64,000 bases of DNA from Catonia carolina (GCA_035578175.1 JAQMRL010000003.1:57334672-57398671), one strand, 5' to 3'. Shown: positions 1 through 12,836, counted from the stretch's first letter. Translations and numbers: made by a program. Notes: generated by a model not told the origin, from the sequence alone.

Positions 1-1162
1 ATTTTGAGCTGACCGTCTGAGTTTCCGGTGGTGTAACTGTTCTTTCGCGTAAAGGTGGAAATTTTCGTTGTTTAATCTGTTTGTATATTTCGCAACCTTT
101 GTAGTTAGAGGGATGGTCTCCTCCACACAAAGCGCATAATGGTGGGGCGTCCTTCTGTTTACCACAAATAGTAGTGTCATGATTATCACCGCACTTCACA
201 CAACGAAATGGTCTGTTGCAGTACGCTCTTGAATGCCCGTACCGTTGACATCGCTTACATTGAATAATATCGTTTTTTTGGTAGGGTGGCTCAAATTTTA
301 TTTTGGCGTTTTGCAACAATTCTATTTTATAAATATCTCTGTTATTAGACGCCGGTTCTAAATCCACAAAAAAAAGCGAAAGAGGTTCCTTCGTAATTCT
401 GTGCCGTATGTTTGAGATGTTCCGTACGGCATGGTTATGCGTAGCCAGTTCTTGTATCACGTCGTTGACGTCAACTGAGTAGTGGACGTGACGTAGAACA
501 ACCCTGAATGCACGGCATTGTTTTAGCTGGTAGGTGTGGAAGTCGATTTTAGAAGACTTCAGATTTTTTATTATCGTCGAATATGCACGGCTGTTGCTGG
601 CGTTCAATTTCATTTGACTTCGAGAGATAATTTTGTACACATAATCTGTTTTGTTTACACCATTGCTGGTGATTATATTTAAAAGCAGTTGCAGGTTGCT
701 AACGCTGGGAATAAAGACAGGGGGCGGCTTTGGTTCAGTTGTAGATGAATCGTCTTCCATGTCGGAATTGTCTGACAACACATCGTAAGCGTTGCTAAGT
801 GGAAACGCTGTGGCTGCACTATCGAGTCGCTTCCCTGCACGCAAATCATTTGATGACTTTTCCGCCTTTCTTTTATTATTTCTCGCTCTTACAACAGTAA
901 ACTCGTCTTGAGGTTTTGATGGTAATGTCGGTATGTTTTTGTCAACCGATAAATTACGTGATTCATTAACGAGTCTTGGATCCCGAATGAATCGTTTTTC
1001 CGATGTGTGATTTGCAAATCTATCAACACATGGTTTAGCAGCGCCTTCTTGATCGGAAGAGGTTGAAAATTTGGCGACCGATAAGTTGTTATTTATAGAC
1101 ATACCACTAGAACAATCAATATCATATGATTGGGTTGAAGAAGAAGAACCCTGTGTCGACAT
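1..1162 (-). CDS. Jockey-like LINE ORF1 (gag-like, CCHC zinc knuckles), 3' part cut by window edge
   Basis: An uninterrupted minus-strand frame runs from an ATG at 1162 (beginning MSTQGSSSSTQS) off the left edge, about 387 codons. The N-terminal third is polar and Ser/Lys/Asn-rich, as in LINE ORF1 leaders. The C-terminal part carries three CCHC knuckles in a row (CKRCQRYGHSRAYC, CVKCGDNHDTTIC, CALCGGDHPSNYKGC; about + positions 95-275). Before them lies a region (FFVDLEPASNNRDIYKIELL) like the domain that precedes the zinc fingers in Jockey-clade ORF1 proteins. Such proteins bind element RNA and form the RNP used in target-primed reverse transcription. No stop or frameshift is present over more than 1.1 kb, in contrast to every other LINE piece in the window, so this copy may be young. 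ORF2 should lie beyond position 1. Clade assignment is from motif order only. Confidence 0.85.
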   Translation of the reverse strand, partial: MSTQGSSSSTQSYDIDCSSGMSINNNLSVAKFSTSSDQEGAAKPCVDRFANHTSEKRFIRDPRLVNESRNLSVDKNIPTLPSKPQDEFTVVRARNNKRKAEKSSNDLRAGKRLDSAATAFPLSNAYDVLSDNSDMEDDSSTTEPKPPPVFIPSVSNLQLLLNIITSNGVNKTDYVYKIISRSQMKLNASNSRAYSTIIKNLKSSKIDFHTYQLKQCRAFRVVLRHVHYSVDVNDVIQELATHNHAVRNISNIRHRITKEPLSLFFVDLEPASNNRDIYKIELLQNAKIKFEPPYQKNDIIQCKRCQRYGHSRAYCNRPFRCVKCGDNHDTTICGKQKDAPPLCALCGGDHPSNYKGCEIYKQIKQRKFPPLRERTVTPPETQTVSSK

Positions 1163-2506
1163 TTTAAAAATTTAACCTAATAATGTTCTATTTAAAACAA
1201 ACAAAAAATATAAATTTAAAAAGTCTTTCAGCAACAAATAAAATTAAAAAATTACCAACTTACATATTGATGTAACATTCACACACAATCACACAATAAT
1301 AACTATTAAATTAATAATGTTTTAACGAAAAAACAGTGGACAAATACAGCAGTGCACTTCACAACACACCAATTTAAACGTAGTATTCGAAAATATCGTA
1401 TTTTACTCACACAAACTAACCTATTAAATTAATTATCTAACGATAAAAATTTAGATTGGTGTACATGTTCTTTTACCATTTTATTTAGGAAACTATATTA
1501 TTTTCACAACTATTCACCGTTTGAATATAATATGACAAGTCTCGTTAACACCATCGTTATTTCAAAATCATGAATATCATACATGATGAAATGTTGTACT
1601 AACCGCATAACTATAGAGATTTTTATTTGTCAAGATTTTTTGTTTAAGTCTAGCCAATAAATCTAGAGTGCCCTAAAAACCGTGCGTTTTCAACAAAACG
1701 TAAATCACAGAAAATTATTATGTAGGTTTAATTTTAATTAATAACAAAATAATTATTTATTATTTAAAATGTGTAATGTCGACAAGTCTGACTAAGAGCG
1801 ATATCAAGAATTTTAAATTATGAATCTTTACAGAATCTACTTTTTTGACCAATTATTATTATTGCCTTCTAATTTTCCATGGATAAATATTGCCTTTGTA
1901 GCGTTAATAAGACAGCCAATTAATATGTATTTAGTTAAATTCTGTGATAACTTTTTACATAATAAGTTAAAAGGATTATTAAACTTACTTTGAAAATTCA
2001 GTTCACCTATTTAAAGTGGTTAAGAGCTACAACCCGAATGAGAGATGGATGGTGTAACAGGTAGGTAACAGGTAGCTTATTATTGGATGATACGAGGAAA
2101 AGAAAGAAGGATTTTTGACCTTATTGTAGGATTCTGCCTGCACATTGCTTTACGTTCAATTGTAATAACAATGTGTTAGGTAGCACAGCAAAAGGTCCCC
2201 CTGGTTTCAAACTAAGATACGGAAATGGTATCACGTGAAATTTTATTCCTACTCTTTCATAACTCAAAATATTTGCTTTAAATCTATTGACAAGATTTAA
2301 AAGTACAAGAAAAACTTTCATTACAATTATACCATGTTAAATATTTGTTTGCATAGTACAAAAAAAATATGCTTACAAGTTTAAGACACGTATCTCAGAA
2401 AAAGACGTGTAAATAGTTTTAACCGTCCATCATTTTAAAAGTGAAAATTTATGAAAACTTGGAAAATTACTCGATAATATCTAATCAGTTTAATCAATAC
2501 TTATGC
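1163..2506. other. AT-rich, no gene seen; start may be LINE 5'UTR
   Basis: The few hundred bases right of the ORF1 start codon could be the 5'UTR of that minus-strand LINE, but no boundary or internal promoter can be recognised. The rest is AT-rich with only short accidental frames (for example 2121-2321). Confidence 0.4.
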
Positions 2507-3168
2507 AAAAAAATTTGGTGTGAAACACTCACATAAATTTCTCTTGCCAATGCAAATAATTGACAATATAACCTAACAATAGTAAGTTCAGTTTAAGCTC
2601 AGTTTTGCTTAAAAATACGGAAAATCACTCTTTCACGCTAAACTAGGCTCTGTAAAGAAAGATTTGATAATACACTTTTGTCGTAAAACGCATATTAAGG
2701 CTGTAATCGTAAAAAAATTCTGAGAATAAAGCCTCCACAAGAATTTCAGCAGACATGGCGCCTCGTGTAGAGCATAAAAAATGTAGTAAATGAAGCGATT
2801 TTTAAAAAATCATAGGAGCCGTTTTTGAGAAAATCGCAAAAAAGTTAAAAATTACACGAATAAACTAATACTTTCGGTTAACCGATTTTGATGAAAATGT
2901 TCGGGTCGGGTCCTCTAGTGGTATCTAACTTAAGTTTTAAGTTTCAAGTTTGTACGATGTTCCGTTCTTGAGATATTCTGTTCTAACTCAGACAAACCTG
3001 CGTGCGCATACACACACACACAAACACCTCAAACACACGCAGACAAATCACTGAAAACATTTTTTTTTTGGGTTCAGAAGGTCTGAAAACGTGTAGATCT
3101 GGTGAAAAATTGACATTGAAACAATACTTTTCTTCCTACATATTCATATAGGTAAGAGAACGTAAAAA
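2507..3168 (-). repeat. Family A element, copy 1 (Helentron/DINE-like)
   Basis: Reversed copy of the dispersed family also found at 17665, 23335, 29608, 33528 and 47181. In sense orientation it starts near 3168 with CTCTTACCTATATGAATATG. It then has a TG-rich tract, the conserved block around TTTTCATCAAAATCGGTTAA, then GGCGCCATGTCTGCTGAAAT. It ends near 2507 with GGCAAGAGAAA and a short hairpin (TGTGA...TCACA). It is non-coding and shorter than copies 4 and 5, with internal deletions. Confidence 0.8.
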
Positions 3169-3780
3169 GCTAATAAAAGGGATCCAAGAATTTCAATTTC
3201 AATATTCATTAATTAAAATTGATTTAGTTTTTTTAGCGAAATCTATAAAATTTCTGTGCATTGAATTCTTAATAGATGAAGTTAATATACAAACTTCTCT
3301 ATAAATATACAGATTTTGTCCTCCGAATCAAATTCTGCTCATGTAAAATTATTTCTCAGATATACGAAAAGGTAAGGAAATTCGATGAGAATTGGTGAAA
3401 GTGTGTACCATTGAAACAGCACTAGGATACTAAATAACTAAACCCACCCTTTTACCTAATATCCAATCCAGAGATGAGTTATTCAACTGAAAACGATAAA
3501 TCTGTCCCATATGTAACAAATGTTTTCCTGTTTGACCGTGGGCGATCAAACTTACCTCTAGCTTTTGCTTCTGTTATTACAGTACTACTGTATTGCTCTT
3601 ACTAGAAGGATTCGAAAATCCCAACGTCTAAACATTACAAAAGCTATAGGTATATATTACAGAAAATCTAATCCATACATATTTACCATTAAAAAATTAA
3701 TCTTTTACGAAAAATTCTTCTAAACCGTTCAAAAACTCATTTTATATTTGTATAAATATATAAAAATCATGTTACAAAGA
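3169..3780. other. AT-rich spacer, nothing recognised
   Basis: No coding frame, TIR or copy of the other repeat families is apparent. Confidence 0.4.
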
Positions 3781-4190
3781 TTATCATCATCATCATCAAC
3801 TATACGGCTTAGGCTTTACCCAGCCTGTTCCGTTGCAATGGTAGTTGTTTTCTTCTTTTGTTGCTTTCTTTTGAAATTGTCATTTGTTAAAAGATTGTAT
3901 ATTTTAAAAGTATACTTTGTAATTTAGTAAAATTCATCATCGAAACCTGCGTCTTTACATAAATTATTGCTCCTAATTGGAAAGTTCGAGTCCATTCCGA
4001 TCGATGCGTTCCTACAGTTGGTCCTCCCATCGCTTCCTCGGTCTCCCAATTCTTCTTCTTCCTCTCGCTCTATAGTGCCACAAAAACTTGGGTATCCTAC
4101 TCTCCTCCATTCTCTCTACATGTTCCCTCCAACTGTTCCTATATTTCCTGATAATATCGCTAATATTCTCAACATGAAGTTACAAAGATT
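3781..4190 (-). mobile_element. LINE 3' end (endonuclease/RT family C-terminus) with (GAT)n tail
   Basis: Read on the minus strand, 4185-3985 encodes a degenerate C-terminus (IIRKYRNSWREHVERMEESR, then RRRIGRPRKRWEDQL), the hallmark tail of many arthropod RT-encoding LINEs. The non-coding 3' part ends at TTGATGATGATGATGATAA (3781-3799), a simple-repeat tail that marks the 3' end. The copy is severely 5'-truncated; no RT domain remains. Confidence 0.65.
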
Positions 4191-4359
4191 ATGTTTTTCT
4201 TATTTCCGACAACAATTCACAAACGTTTTCACTTTTCTCTGTTTCCTTTTTAAGCATTTGAAATATCAATTAAATGTATGCCATATTAGACAAACATTTT
4301 AACATTAGTTCTTATTTTTATGATTCCAACTTCTTTAATTGTAACTACTAGAAATTGTT

Positions 4360-4753
4360 TCTGTCCATAACAGACAGGAGTGTCAAATTATTTACACTCA
4401 ATATTTTCGTTGCAGGGCTGAAATAAATAGTACTGTTTCTTATTACATGGTCAGCCAATTAAATGACTGAATCATTTAAGAACAGCAGATGTATAGGAGG
4501 AGAAAGACACTAATCAGAGTTATCTCCTCTGAGAGTAATGAATTTCATTATACCGCCAGACCCTGTGGTGAATGAAGTGAAGGTGTCATTTGCAGATTGG
4601 AAAATATGTACTTTTCAGAGGGCCCGGCATGCTGATAAGCGGACTTTTCCACTCAGTGAGAAAGGCAACGGTAAACCACCTCACTTCTCGTTTTACTTAG
4701 TAAAACCTCTACAGGTTCAAACCAGCCTTTCGGCTGATGACCTAAACAACAGC
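4360..4753 (+). mobile_element. Family C retroposon, copy 1, with target-site duplication
   Basis: About 394 bp, 5' part CCATAACAGACAGG, 3' part ending CCTAAACAACAGCAG. It is flanked by AGAAATTGTT (4350-4359) and AGAATTTGTT (4754-4763), a 10-bp duplication with one mismatch, as expected after target-primed insertion. Its closest relative here is copy 7 (37318-37715). A 76-codon frame at 4538-4768 is also open in copy 7 but is probably accidental. The 3' region (GGCAACGGTAAACCACCTC, then an (AAC)n tail) resembles the 3' ends used by RTE/BovB-type LINEs; that link is from memory of the family, not a search. Confidence 0.75.
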
Positions 4754-5029
4754 AGAATTTGTTCATAAGTAACTACAATTAGTTATTATTTGAGTAACCA
4801 ACTTGTTATCTTTATTAGTTATCAAATGAAAACTTGAAAAGGAGAATTTAAGTTCGGTAAGTGCTGTACGGTATACATACCAAAATCTTTTCTACTTTAA
4901 AAACGAAGTCATTCAAAATAGATAGTCTTAGAACAGTATAGTCAGTGTTGGTGTAATTTCTTCAACCAGAAATGACTGTAATGCACGCGGCAACAGAACG
5001 TGAGTACCGGTAGACAGGAAATACTTTAT

Positions 5030-5196
5030 GGTTGTTTAGGTAATCAGCCAAAAAACTGGTTTGAAATCTTAGAGGCTTTACTAAGTACAAGGAGTGATGT
5101 GGTTTACCGATGCCTTCCTCATTGAGTCGAAGAGTATACATATCACCATACCAGGCCCTCTAAAGAGCATCTACTTTCCTATGTTGATCATCTAAT
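5030..5196 (-). mobile_element. Family C retroposon, copy 2 (3' fragment)
   Basis: Contains the (AAC)n end as GGTTGTTTAGGTAATCAGCC on the plus strand and the next 150 bases of the family, then loses similarity. More diverged than the other copies. It sits just left of copy 3 in the same orientation. Confidence 0.65.
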
Positions 5197-5216
5197 AGTC
5201 TCTTCAGTGTAGTTAT

Positions 5217-5598
5217 GTTCATAAGCCGGAAGGCTGGTTTGAACCTCTAGAGGCTTTACTATGTAAAACGAGGAGTGAGATGGTTTACTTTACCTCCCTT
5301 ACTGAGGTTAAATAAATGCCTATCAGCACGCTAGGCTCTCTGAAAAGCATCTACTTTCCATCTTGCAAATGTCATCATCATTTCATTCACCACATGGTCT
5401 GGCTGTATAATGAAACTCATTACTCTCAGAGGAGATAACTCTGACTAGTGTCTTTTACACCTCAACCCCTTCTGTTCTTAAATGGTTCAGTCATATAATT
5501 TGCTGACCATGTAATAAGAAACAGAATTATTTTTGTAGCCCTGTACCTAGTAGATCGAGAGCAAATAATTGAACACTCCACCTGCCTGTTATGGGCAA
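5217..5598 (-). mobile_element. Family C retroposon, copy 3 (near full length)
   Basis: Matches the family from the (AAC)n end side (CATAAGCCGGAAGGCTGG) through CACCTGCCTGTTATGGGCAA at the 5' end. Tandem to copy 2. No clear target-site duplication was found. Confidence 0.75.
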
Positions 5599-8353
5599 GT
5601 AGCTTCAATAAGAAATAAAATAAAAAATTATAAATTCGCTCATTTACAAGGAAGCATCAACCTCCGTTTGAATTCAGAGTTAAATTTTATGAATTAAATA
5701 AATTATTTCTAAACGTTGATTTTTATTTTTTATTACAAGAATATTATTTTGTCGCAATTAAATTGTCAGTAACATTGACTTCCTCATAATTTCTAAGTTT
5801 TTCATCATGAACTTTTACCTTTCTTATTACCTGTTCTTCCCAATAAGCCTTCATTTTATAGGGTTCACTATTTCTTTCTTCAAAAAGTTTTCTACTTTTT
5901 AGTATCCTTCCATTTCTTATTCTTCATTCTTCCCAATAGGTTTTCATCTTTCTGATCTGGTCTTCCTCACATCTTCCTGAAGCTACCGATTGTCTTCGGT
6001 AGTTTTCTGAGTCTCCGTAGGAATTACCAATCAGTACAGTTTGCTTAAAAAATTAATTTTATCGAAATATTCAATTTCGTCAAATCCTAGTTGTTCCTTT
6101 TATAGTTGTTCTCTTATGATTAAAGTTAATTTTATTTTTGCAAATATTAAAACGCTTTCTATCTAAACGGTTGTCGATCGTAAGCTTCTGTGTCCAAAGG
6201 TTTTGCCTTTCTCTTTATGGCTTATAAAGTTTCAATATTTTTGTAAAGTGCTTGGTTTGGTTTACGAGTATTTCGTCTTTTTCAGTTTTTATAATGTCTG
6301 CACAGTAAACTTTACTAAGGATTTTCCTTTCCATGGCTTCCAAATATAAAATTTGTCTTTCTTGCGATTATTATTTTCATTCCGTAGAGAATTACCGGTT
6401 TAAATTCTCTAGTAAATGTCTAACATTTGACTTTTATTTATTTTATCGAAATATGAACAAAATTTAGTTGGGAATTTATTTAATTCTAACCCTTCCCTAA
6501 ACATTAAAATCAGTAGTTCGGCAAGGCACTGTGTGTTACATTTTTCATAGACCAATATTATGTGATGATTTATTATATAAAATGACAAAAAGTGGCACAA
6601 CGGAGAACAGAGCTCACCAGCAGCATACCCACGGGAAATCTAAAAATGTATTTACATAATATCCCCAACCACAGCTTATAAAGTCAACCGCGTAGCAGAT
6701 TAACGCTAAAGTTTGGCTGAGCGAGATTTATCAGTTGATTTTCATCCCTGGGAATTTGCTTGATTTTCTGCTCTTTCCGTTTTTACTACTTTGTTTACAC
6801 TATATGAAATAATTATCATAATCACAAATTTTTCCGTTATAAAAAAAAATAAAATGAAGGACAAAAATTTCAAGTATATTTCAGAACAATTTTTTTTGTT
6901 CTGCCATAGCGAATAATTTTATTTACTTACTCAGTTTTTAATATTACACACCAAAAAAGATATTTTATAACGAAACAAATACGACAGCCTGTATATTTCA
7001 TCAAAATAACTCAGGATTTATTTTAATTTTTTCCCGTTGCATAACAAGAAATATTAGCCTAATAAAAACTGCATTTTCCTTCCTTTTATGAAGACTCATA
7101 AAAGTATTCATCCTTGTACTTACCCATTGAACAAAAACGTAGTCAATTTTCATTCCGACCAAACTATGGAATCATCGTTTGATCATATGAAATTCCAGTT
7201 TTCTCAAAACGAGTTCTATTGATTGATTAAATTTTGCTCACTTAAAAAAGTTCTTACTGTCAATGAAAATTCCATTTATGTTCCCTCTGGAGCAAACCAT
7301 TTTCAAAGTTACAGCTGTAAGAAACAATTACAGCGAAATACGTAGAATTTTTCGAAATCATTTCAGTTTTTGGCAAAGTTTTGATTGTTATATACCAAAA
7401 AATATAGGAGTACATAAACTGAGATACGGGTTTTTAAAATAACTTTCTAAATATGTGCAGAAGAAATGAAGTTGTTATCGGTACAAATTTGAAAACTCAT
7501 ACAAAATGCATAAAAATTAATTTCATTGTATTGTATGTGCTTGTATAAGAATTTTAAACTTGTCATTAAAGTGTCTCAAAAATTTCTTTTAAGGAGTTTT
7601 TGAAATTGAGGTAACCAATTACTAATACCAATTAATTACTAATTTAGCAATTAAGTAACCAGTTTAGAAAAACTATTTACATTTTTTTCATTTTTTAAAC
7701 TTTATAAACAGATGCAACAAGGTGATATTTTTAAAATAAAATACTACGTAATGACTATGTTACTCAGAAAGAATTTTTGAAATCTGTTAGGTTGTTTCTG
7801 AGATTACCTCATGCAGACAAGCATTACTTTTTTAAATGTTAGTATAGGAAGAGATAAAGATTTAAGTAAATGTCCATATAGACAATCTTTTTAATTTTAC
7901 TAAGTAATTTCAGTCTCTAGTTGTCATTTTGGTTACAGGATGTAAACGAGGATGCTGAAATGTGATTCTAAAGATCAGTGGTCAGATATGCTCGAACAGA
8001 CCGACAAGAAAATGTTGAAGTCCATTGGGAATTTGGAAACTTAAACAAATGAGAAGGTTCAGGTGAATTGACAACACCAGGTTGACCTTTGGAGTAGGTA
8101 CCTACGCCGGTGCTACGGAAAATATTTATCGTTTCAAGAAAGATGGTAAAAGAAATCAAGGGAGCCAAAGGAAAATATGGACGGATCATACGAGCGTGGA
8201 TGACGCAACATTATAAGCCTTAATGCGTAAAAAGCCAGAGAGGAAAAAATAAAACTATTCTATATTTCTATATAGACCTATTTCTACCTCACTAGATTTA
8301 TACTTCAGTCTATTTCATTTTCACTTTATTTGTTTACGTCGCACCTTCGTTTT
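5599..8353. other. AT-rich spacer, no gene seen
   Basis: 2.7 kb without a coding frame above background. 7925-8240 is slightly GC-richer but its translations match nothing I recognise. Confidence 0.4.
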
Positions 8354-8420
8354 GTGTGTGCGTGTGTGTGTGTGTGCGTGTGTGTGCGTGTGTGTTTGTC
8401 TGCGGTCTGTGAGCGCGCGC
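8354..8420. repeat. (TG)n/(CG)n microsatellite
   Basis: Imperfect TG tract with TGCG interruptions ending in a GCGCGCGC run. A 64-codon frame through it (Cys/Val repeats) is a by-product of the dinucleotide repeat. Confidence 0.9.
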
Positions 8421-10436
8421 GAGACAGCGAAAAAACCAAGAGTCCCGAGCAGTACGTTGTCATCATCAACCAACACTATCAATGAGGACTTAAAATTTAG
8501 TCTATTTGTACTAAAAGCTTTAGGGGCGTATTTTGATTCCCAATAAGGTTATAAAAATGTTAGCGTAGTGATGATATTCTTTTTAAATATCCTGTCGTAT
8601 TCGCTAAAAACTAGTAGTTGATAAGTCATTTAATAATATAACTACTTTACAATTCAATTTTTAATAAACATTTATTTTTATTTAAGGTAGTTGTATTGCC
8701 ACACACATTATAAACATGGAATTTATATATGTTACTACTGCAGAATATTCTGGGGTTTTTCAATTCGATATAAACTGTTAAAATCCAATTAATTCCAAGT
8801 GATATAAGTTTATACTCGTTGAATAAACCAATTTAAAAAAATTGTTTGTTTGAATGAAAAGTAGTAGGAGAAAATAAATTCACTTGCGCACCCTCTCACT
8901 ATTAGAAAACGGCAAATATATACACAATTTATGTGTACGGTATCATTGTACATTCATTTACCAACAAATATTAAACTCGGTAAATTTACCTTATAACACA
9001 ATCAATTTAATATTTATTATTCAATTACATATTTTTTTAAGCGTATTTATGAATTTAACTGCAATTTAGGTTAACCCAGTTATAATTAATTTTCTTTTTC
9101 TCTATGATATAAGTAAATTTTAACAAAATATACACGTAGTTTATTAAATTAAATACAAAAAAAAATTATGATTTTAATTAATTTTTCCCCTTTGTGGAGA
9201 TCTTATCTGGTTTAATTTAAAATCAAATAACTTCTTTTAACTTATACAGAATTCGTTTCCGCCCATCAGGTAACCTAATATTAAGAAATTTTAGTTTTTA
9301 TCTGTAAACTAGTTCACTGGATACTCATTATTGCTTCATTATTTTCTAGACTTTATCGCAATTATTCACATGAAGGTTTTGATCATAATTTTTCTACCTA
9401 TCACAACCAATAAAGTTCAAATTCCGCACGGCAAAGACGTATGGCACCTAGGCTTACATCTCGACAGACTACTGATATGAGGTACAATTATTACAAAATA
9501 CGGAAAAAATTCAAAATGTGTTTTATTCCCTTCAACGATTATTAAACAGACGCTTGAAATTATCTTTAATGAATAAAATATGAATAGACAAATCGGTCAT
9601 AAGATACTTTGGACATTCGGAGTATAATGATAAGATTCTGCTAAACCGTCACAAATAAAAAAGTACTACAACGTCCCTTTTACGTCACCAATTGCACACT
9701 ATAAAACTAATTACTTTTATAATATGCCGTAGACCAAAGTACTTTTGTAATGTATCTACATTTAACTGTATATACATACAATCCATCCTTTTAACAGATG
9801 CGTTCACAAAACGCACCAGGTAATCCGCAGCGATGTCATCAAAAACCAGTTTACACACGTAATTAATGTATAATTTTTAATTTCCTAATAAGTTATTTTT
9901 TTATCAGATTGTAAATTAACTAAATAAAGTACAAAATCTTATTGGATACACTCAAAACAATATTGTATAAAAGAAATTTCAGGAGAGTCCAATACAAAAA
10001 GCAAAACTTTTAATGTTCTTTCTTGAAAAGTACCCCAAAGCTAAACATTTAAGGCAAGGAATTATGGAAAAATTGACGTTTACCGATTTTTATGTAACTT
10101 GATCGTGTACGTAATTAATTCAGGTAACTGAAATAATCACAAAATAATTTTTCACTCTATATTATAAAATTCTTATTTTATTCTTAGGTTTTTCGCACAA
10201 TCCACATTTTGACATTACCTGACAATTTACTCTGATTTTAACATTTTTCAGCGCGGTAGTCTTAAATCTCAACAGCGGTTTTTAATATTACTATATTTTT
10301 TTTTATTACCATACAAAAAAAATAATGCCGATTTCGTACTTATCCAGTTTTTTAGATCCATTTTTATAAAATATTGAATAACATAAAAATTATCTAGCAC
10401 TACAATTCTTAATACATAATTTCAAAACTATGGTAC
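8421..10436. other. AT-rich spacer, no gene seen
   Basis: Only short accidental frames; no repeat-family member or TIR pair found. Confidence 0.4.
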
Positions 10437-11145
10437 TGTGACACATATCTGTAAAGTCTGTTTCGGGATATGGGTAAATTTAATTAGTAACACACGGTAG
10501 TTTAAAATTCAAATATTTATTACAACTAGAAATTACAATTAATGACGTGACTAAAATCTATTTACAAGTAAATAACTTATAATAAATACCAACATAATTA
10601 ACTAATAACAATAAATAAACTTAACCAATTTACTAAATAAAACTTACAAAAATGATACAGAATAAATAAACGTTAAACAATTGACGTTATATGTAAAAAA
10701 TAAATGTTCACAATAACGTTGAACTTTCCTAACGCACTGTTATGCTTTATGCAATTTACTCAGTGAATCTCAGACAAAACTAAACTAACTCATCAAATAA
10801 ATCGCGTTGCTTATATCAGTGGATCTAAAGAAAAATTCGAGAAAGAGAGATTTTCGACATAATAAAAATACATGATCCTTACGGCTTCTGGATAAATCTT
10901 AACAAACTGTAAACAAATTAGGATTGAATAGTAGGTGTTACAAAAAGGCCAATTATCTAATCCGCTCTTTACCTAATCTTTCATAATTCCCGTACAACAA
11001 TAGACAAGCATACATGACTATACAAGATCCTTTACAAATATTTTTGGAAACCTATTTATCACTCTTATTATTTACGTTAACATTTTTAAAATATCGGACC
11101 TCCTCGAAAATTCTCGAACGCACATTCCGTTTACATATTGTCACA
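10437..11145 (-). mobile_element. Family E LTR-like repeat, copy 1 (solo LTR?)
   Basis: A 709-bp minus-strand copy of the repeat also at 26836-27368 and 49153-49879. Ends are inverted and LTR-like: sense 5' TGTGACAATATG, 3' TGTGTCACA. A TATA box (GATATAAG, about 10809-10817) lies mid-element, and the conserved 3' part has AATCCCGAAAC-type sequence near its end. No internal region, tRNA primer site or second LTR is adjacent, hence solo LTR. No convincing target duplication: the flanks read GGTAC and TTACC. Confidence 0.65.
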
Positions 11146-12206
11146 TTACCTTATAAATTGTAGGTACACCACAAAGTAAATGTATCAATCAGTCAAAAAT
11201 TTCACGGTTATGCCAACCAAACGCCGGACCTTATACGGTTTTCGACTTATTTTATTGATCGACTGATTCTCAAGCTTAATAACTCAAGCTTGGGTGAAAG
11301 AGATCAAAAATAAAATACATTCACCTCGTGAAATATCACTAAAATTTATTTGTAAACAATGTTGAACTTATGACACCAAATATTGAAAATAGAAAACCCT
11401 GTTGCATACAAAAAACGTTTTTATAAAAATGAATTTTAAAAATTTACTGTGATCTTGAAAACATCCTACAAACAGGAATTTTTCAACCGCTGATTCAATT
11501 TTGTTTCATCTTAATAAAACAATTTAATAATACAAAGCAAGAAATCATTCTATAAAACAATGTAAAAAATATTATCAAGCATTTTATTACACACAGTTTG
11601 CTTTTTACAATCGTTTAACATAAAAATGAAATAAAAACTTGCAAATGGTCCGCATAGAGTGCAAAAGTTAAATCTTTGTTTCTATGAACGTGATCAGAAA
11701 ATCTATTACATATGTAATGAAAAAGAACATATGAAAATAAAATAGCAATGATAAAAATAGATAATATGAATTGCAAATTAAGTATAATAAAAGAGATAAG
11801 AATAAAAATATGGAAATCTAGAACAAAACAAAGTCGGTACCCTAGAGCAAAATGGTATTATGAATTACACGTACAAAATAACACTGAATTGCTTTATTTA
11901 AATGCGACAAAAACCGCAAAAATTAGAGATTGTTTAAATAAAAAGATTGTTAAAGGAATTGTATAGTTAACTATTTATGAGGAATAATAACTACAACACA
12001 TTTGTGTTAAATCCCGCTTGGAACAAATAGCCCTGGATGCCTTTTATCCTCACGTATGGGATGTATTGAGACATTTTAAGCAAAATTCTAATTGAGTTAC
12101 TAAGAATCTATCTCTTTGTATTCCTTGGCAGATAAGAATGGTTTTTTCAGCTATTCAGGCCTATTGCTGTATTGATGTTTTCAAAGTATGAGAAACACTG
12201 TAGGTA
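11146..12206. other. AT-rich spacer, no gene seen
   Basis: Contains one 72-codon Lys/Ile-rich frame (11748-11966) with the composition of random AT-rich DNA. No other structure seen. Confidence 0.4.
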
Positions 12207-12208
12207 TA

Positions 12209-12836
12209 CCAGATGGCCCATAATTATGTCGGTTTCCCCATGAGATGGGAAATTCCATTTTGATAAGTTGGTAATAGTGTAATGTTGGCAGCATCACGTA
12301 CAACATTTATTAGTTATCTGTAACAGTAGCTAGTGTGAGGTACGTCTCCGTGTAGTTACTATTTTTTTCCTTCGTAACGGTACTTTTAAAATGTTTACAA
12401 CTAAACAAGTTGATATATGCTTCAATTGTGGTGGAAGCATCATAAAAATACTGCTAAGTACTGGAAGAATTTAGTGATGTTTATCCAGGTGTGTTGTTAC
12501 CGACTCGGCAACATTTACCAGAGTTAAATAAGGAATTTGAAAACACAGGAAGCGTATTAAATGCCAAAAATTTCAATTGTAATTGCATTTGACTATGTAA
12601 ATGACGATGAAATATTACTGTTGAATATTTGTGAATCAGTCTTAAGTCACTGTGTAAATAATATAGAGAATAATGGTGGACATTTTTAACACCTCCTGTA
12701 ACATTTTAAAGGTAATAATTATATGTACAGTTCATATAATAAATAGTTTTTTTTTGTCTATAGGTTTCTTATTTCATTAACCTTTCTTCCGATTTCCGTA
12801 AATATTGGGGAAACGACATAGGTATGGGCCACCCTG
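12209..12836 (+). mobile_element. Internally deleted Tc1/mariner-type transposon (DUF4817-like transposase ends)
   Basis: Terminal inverted repeats of about 30 bp: left CAGATGGCCCATAATTATGT, right (reversed) CAGGGTGGCCCATACCTATG, both continuing to TTTCCCCA. TA dinucleotides flank both ends (12207-12208 and 12837-12838), the Tc1/mariner target. Inside, from ATG 12391, MFTTKQVDICFNCGG and, after a frameshift, LEEFSDVYPGVLLPTRQ and NKEFENTGSVLNAK match the N-terminal helix-turn-helix type of these transposases. Near the right end, LLNICESVLSHCVNNIENNG resembles their C-terminus. The catalytic middle (DDE region) is missing, so the copy is non-autonomous, and frameshifts show age. The superfamily call rests on TIR and TA site plus these protein ends. 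Confidence 0.8.

Noticed and set aside
8352..8546. Cys/Val-rich 64-codon protein
   Set aside because: Translation of a TG microsatellite.
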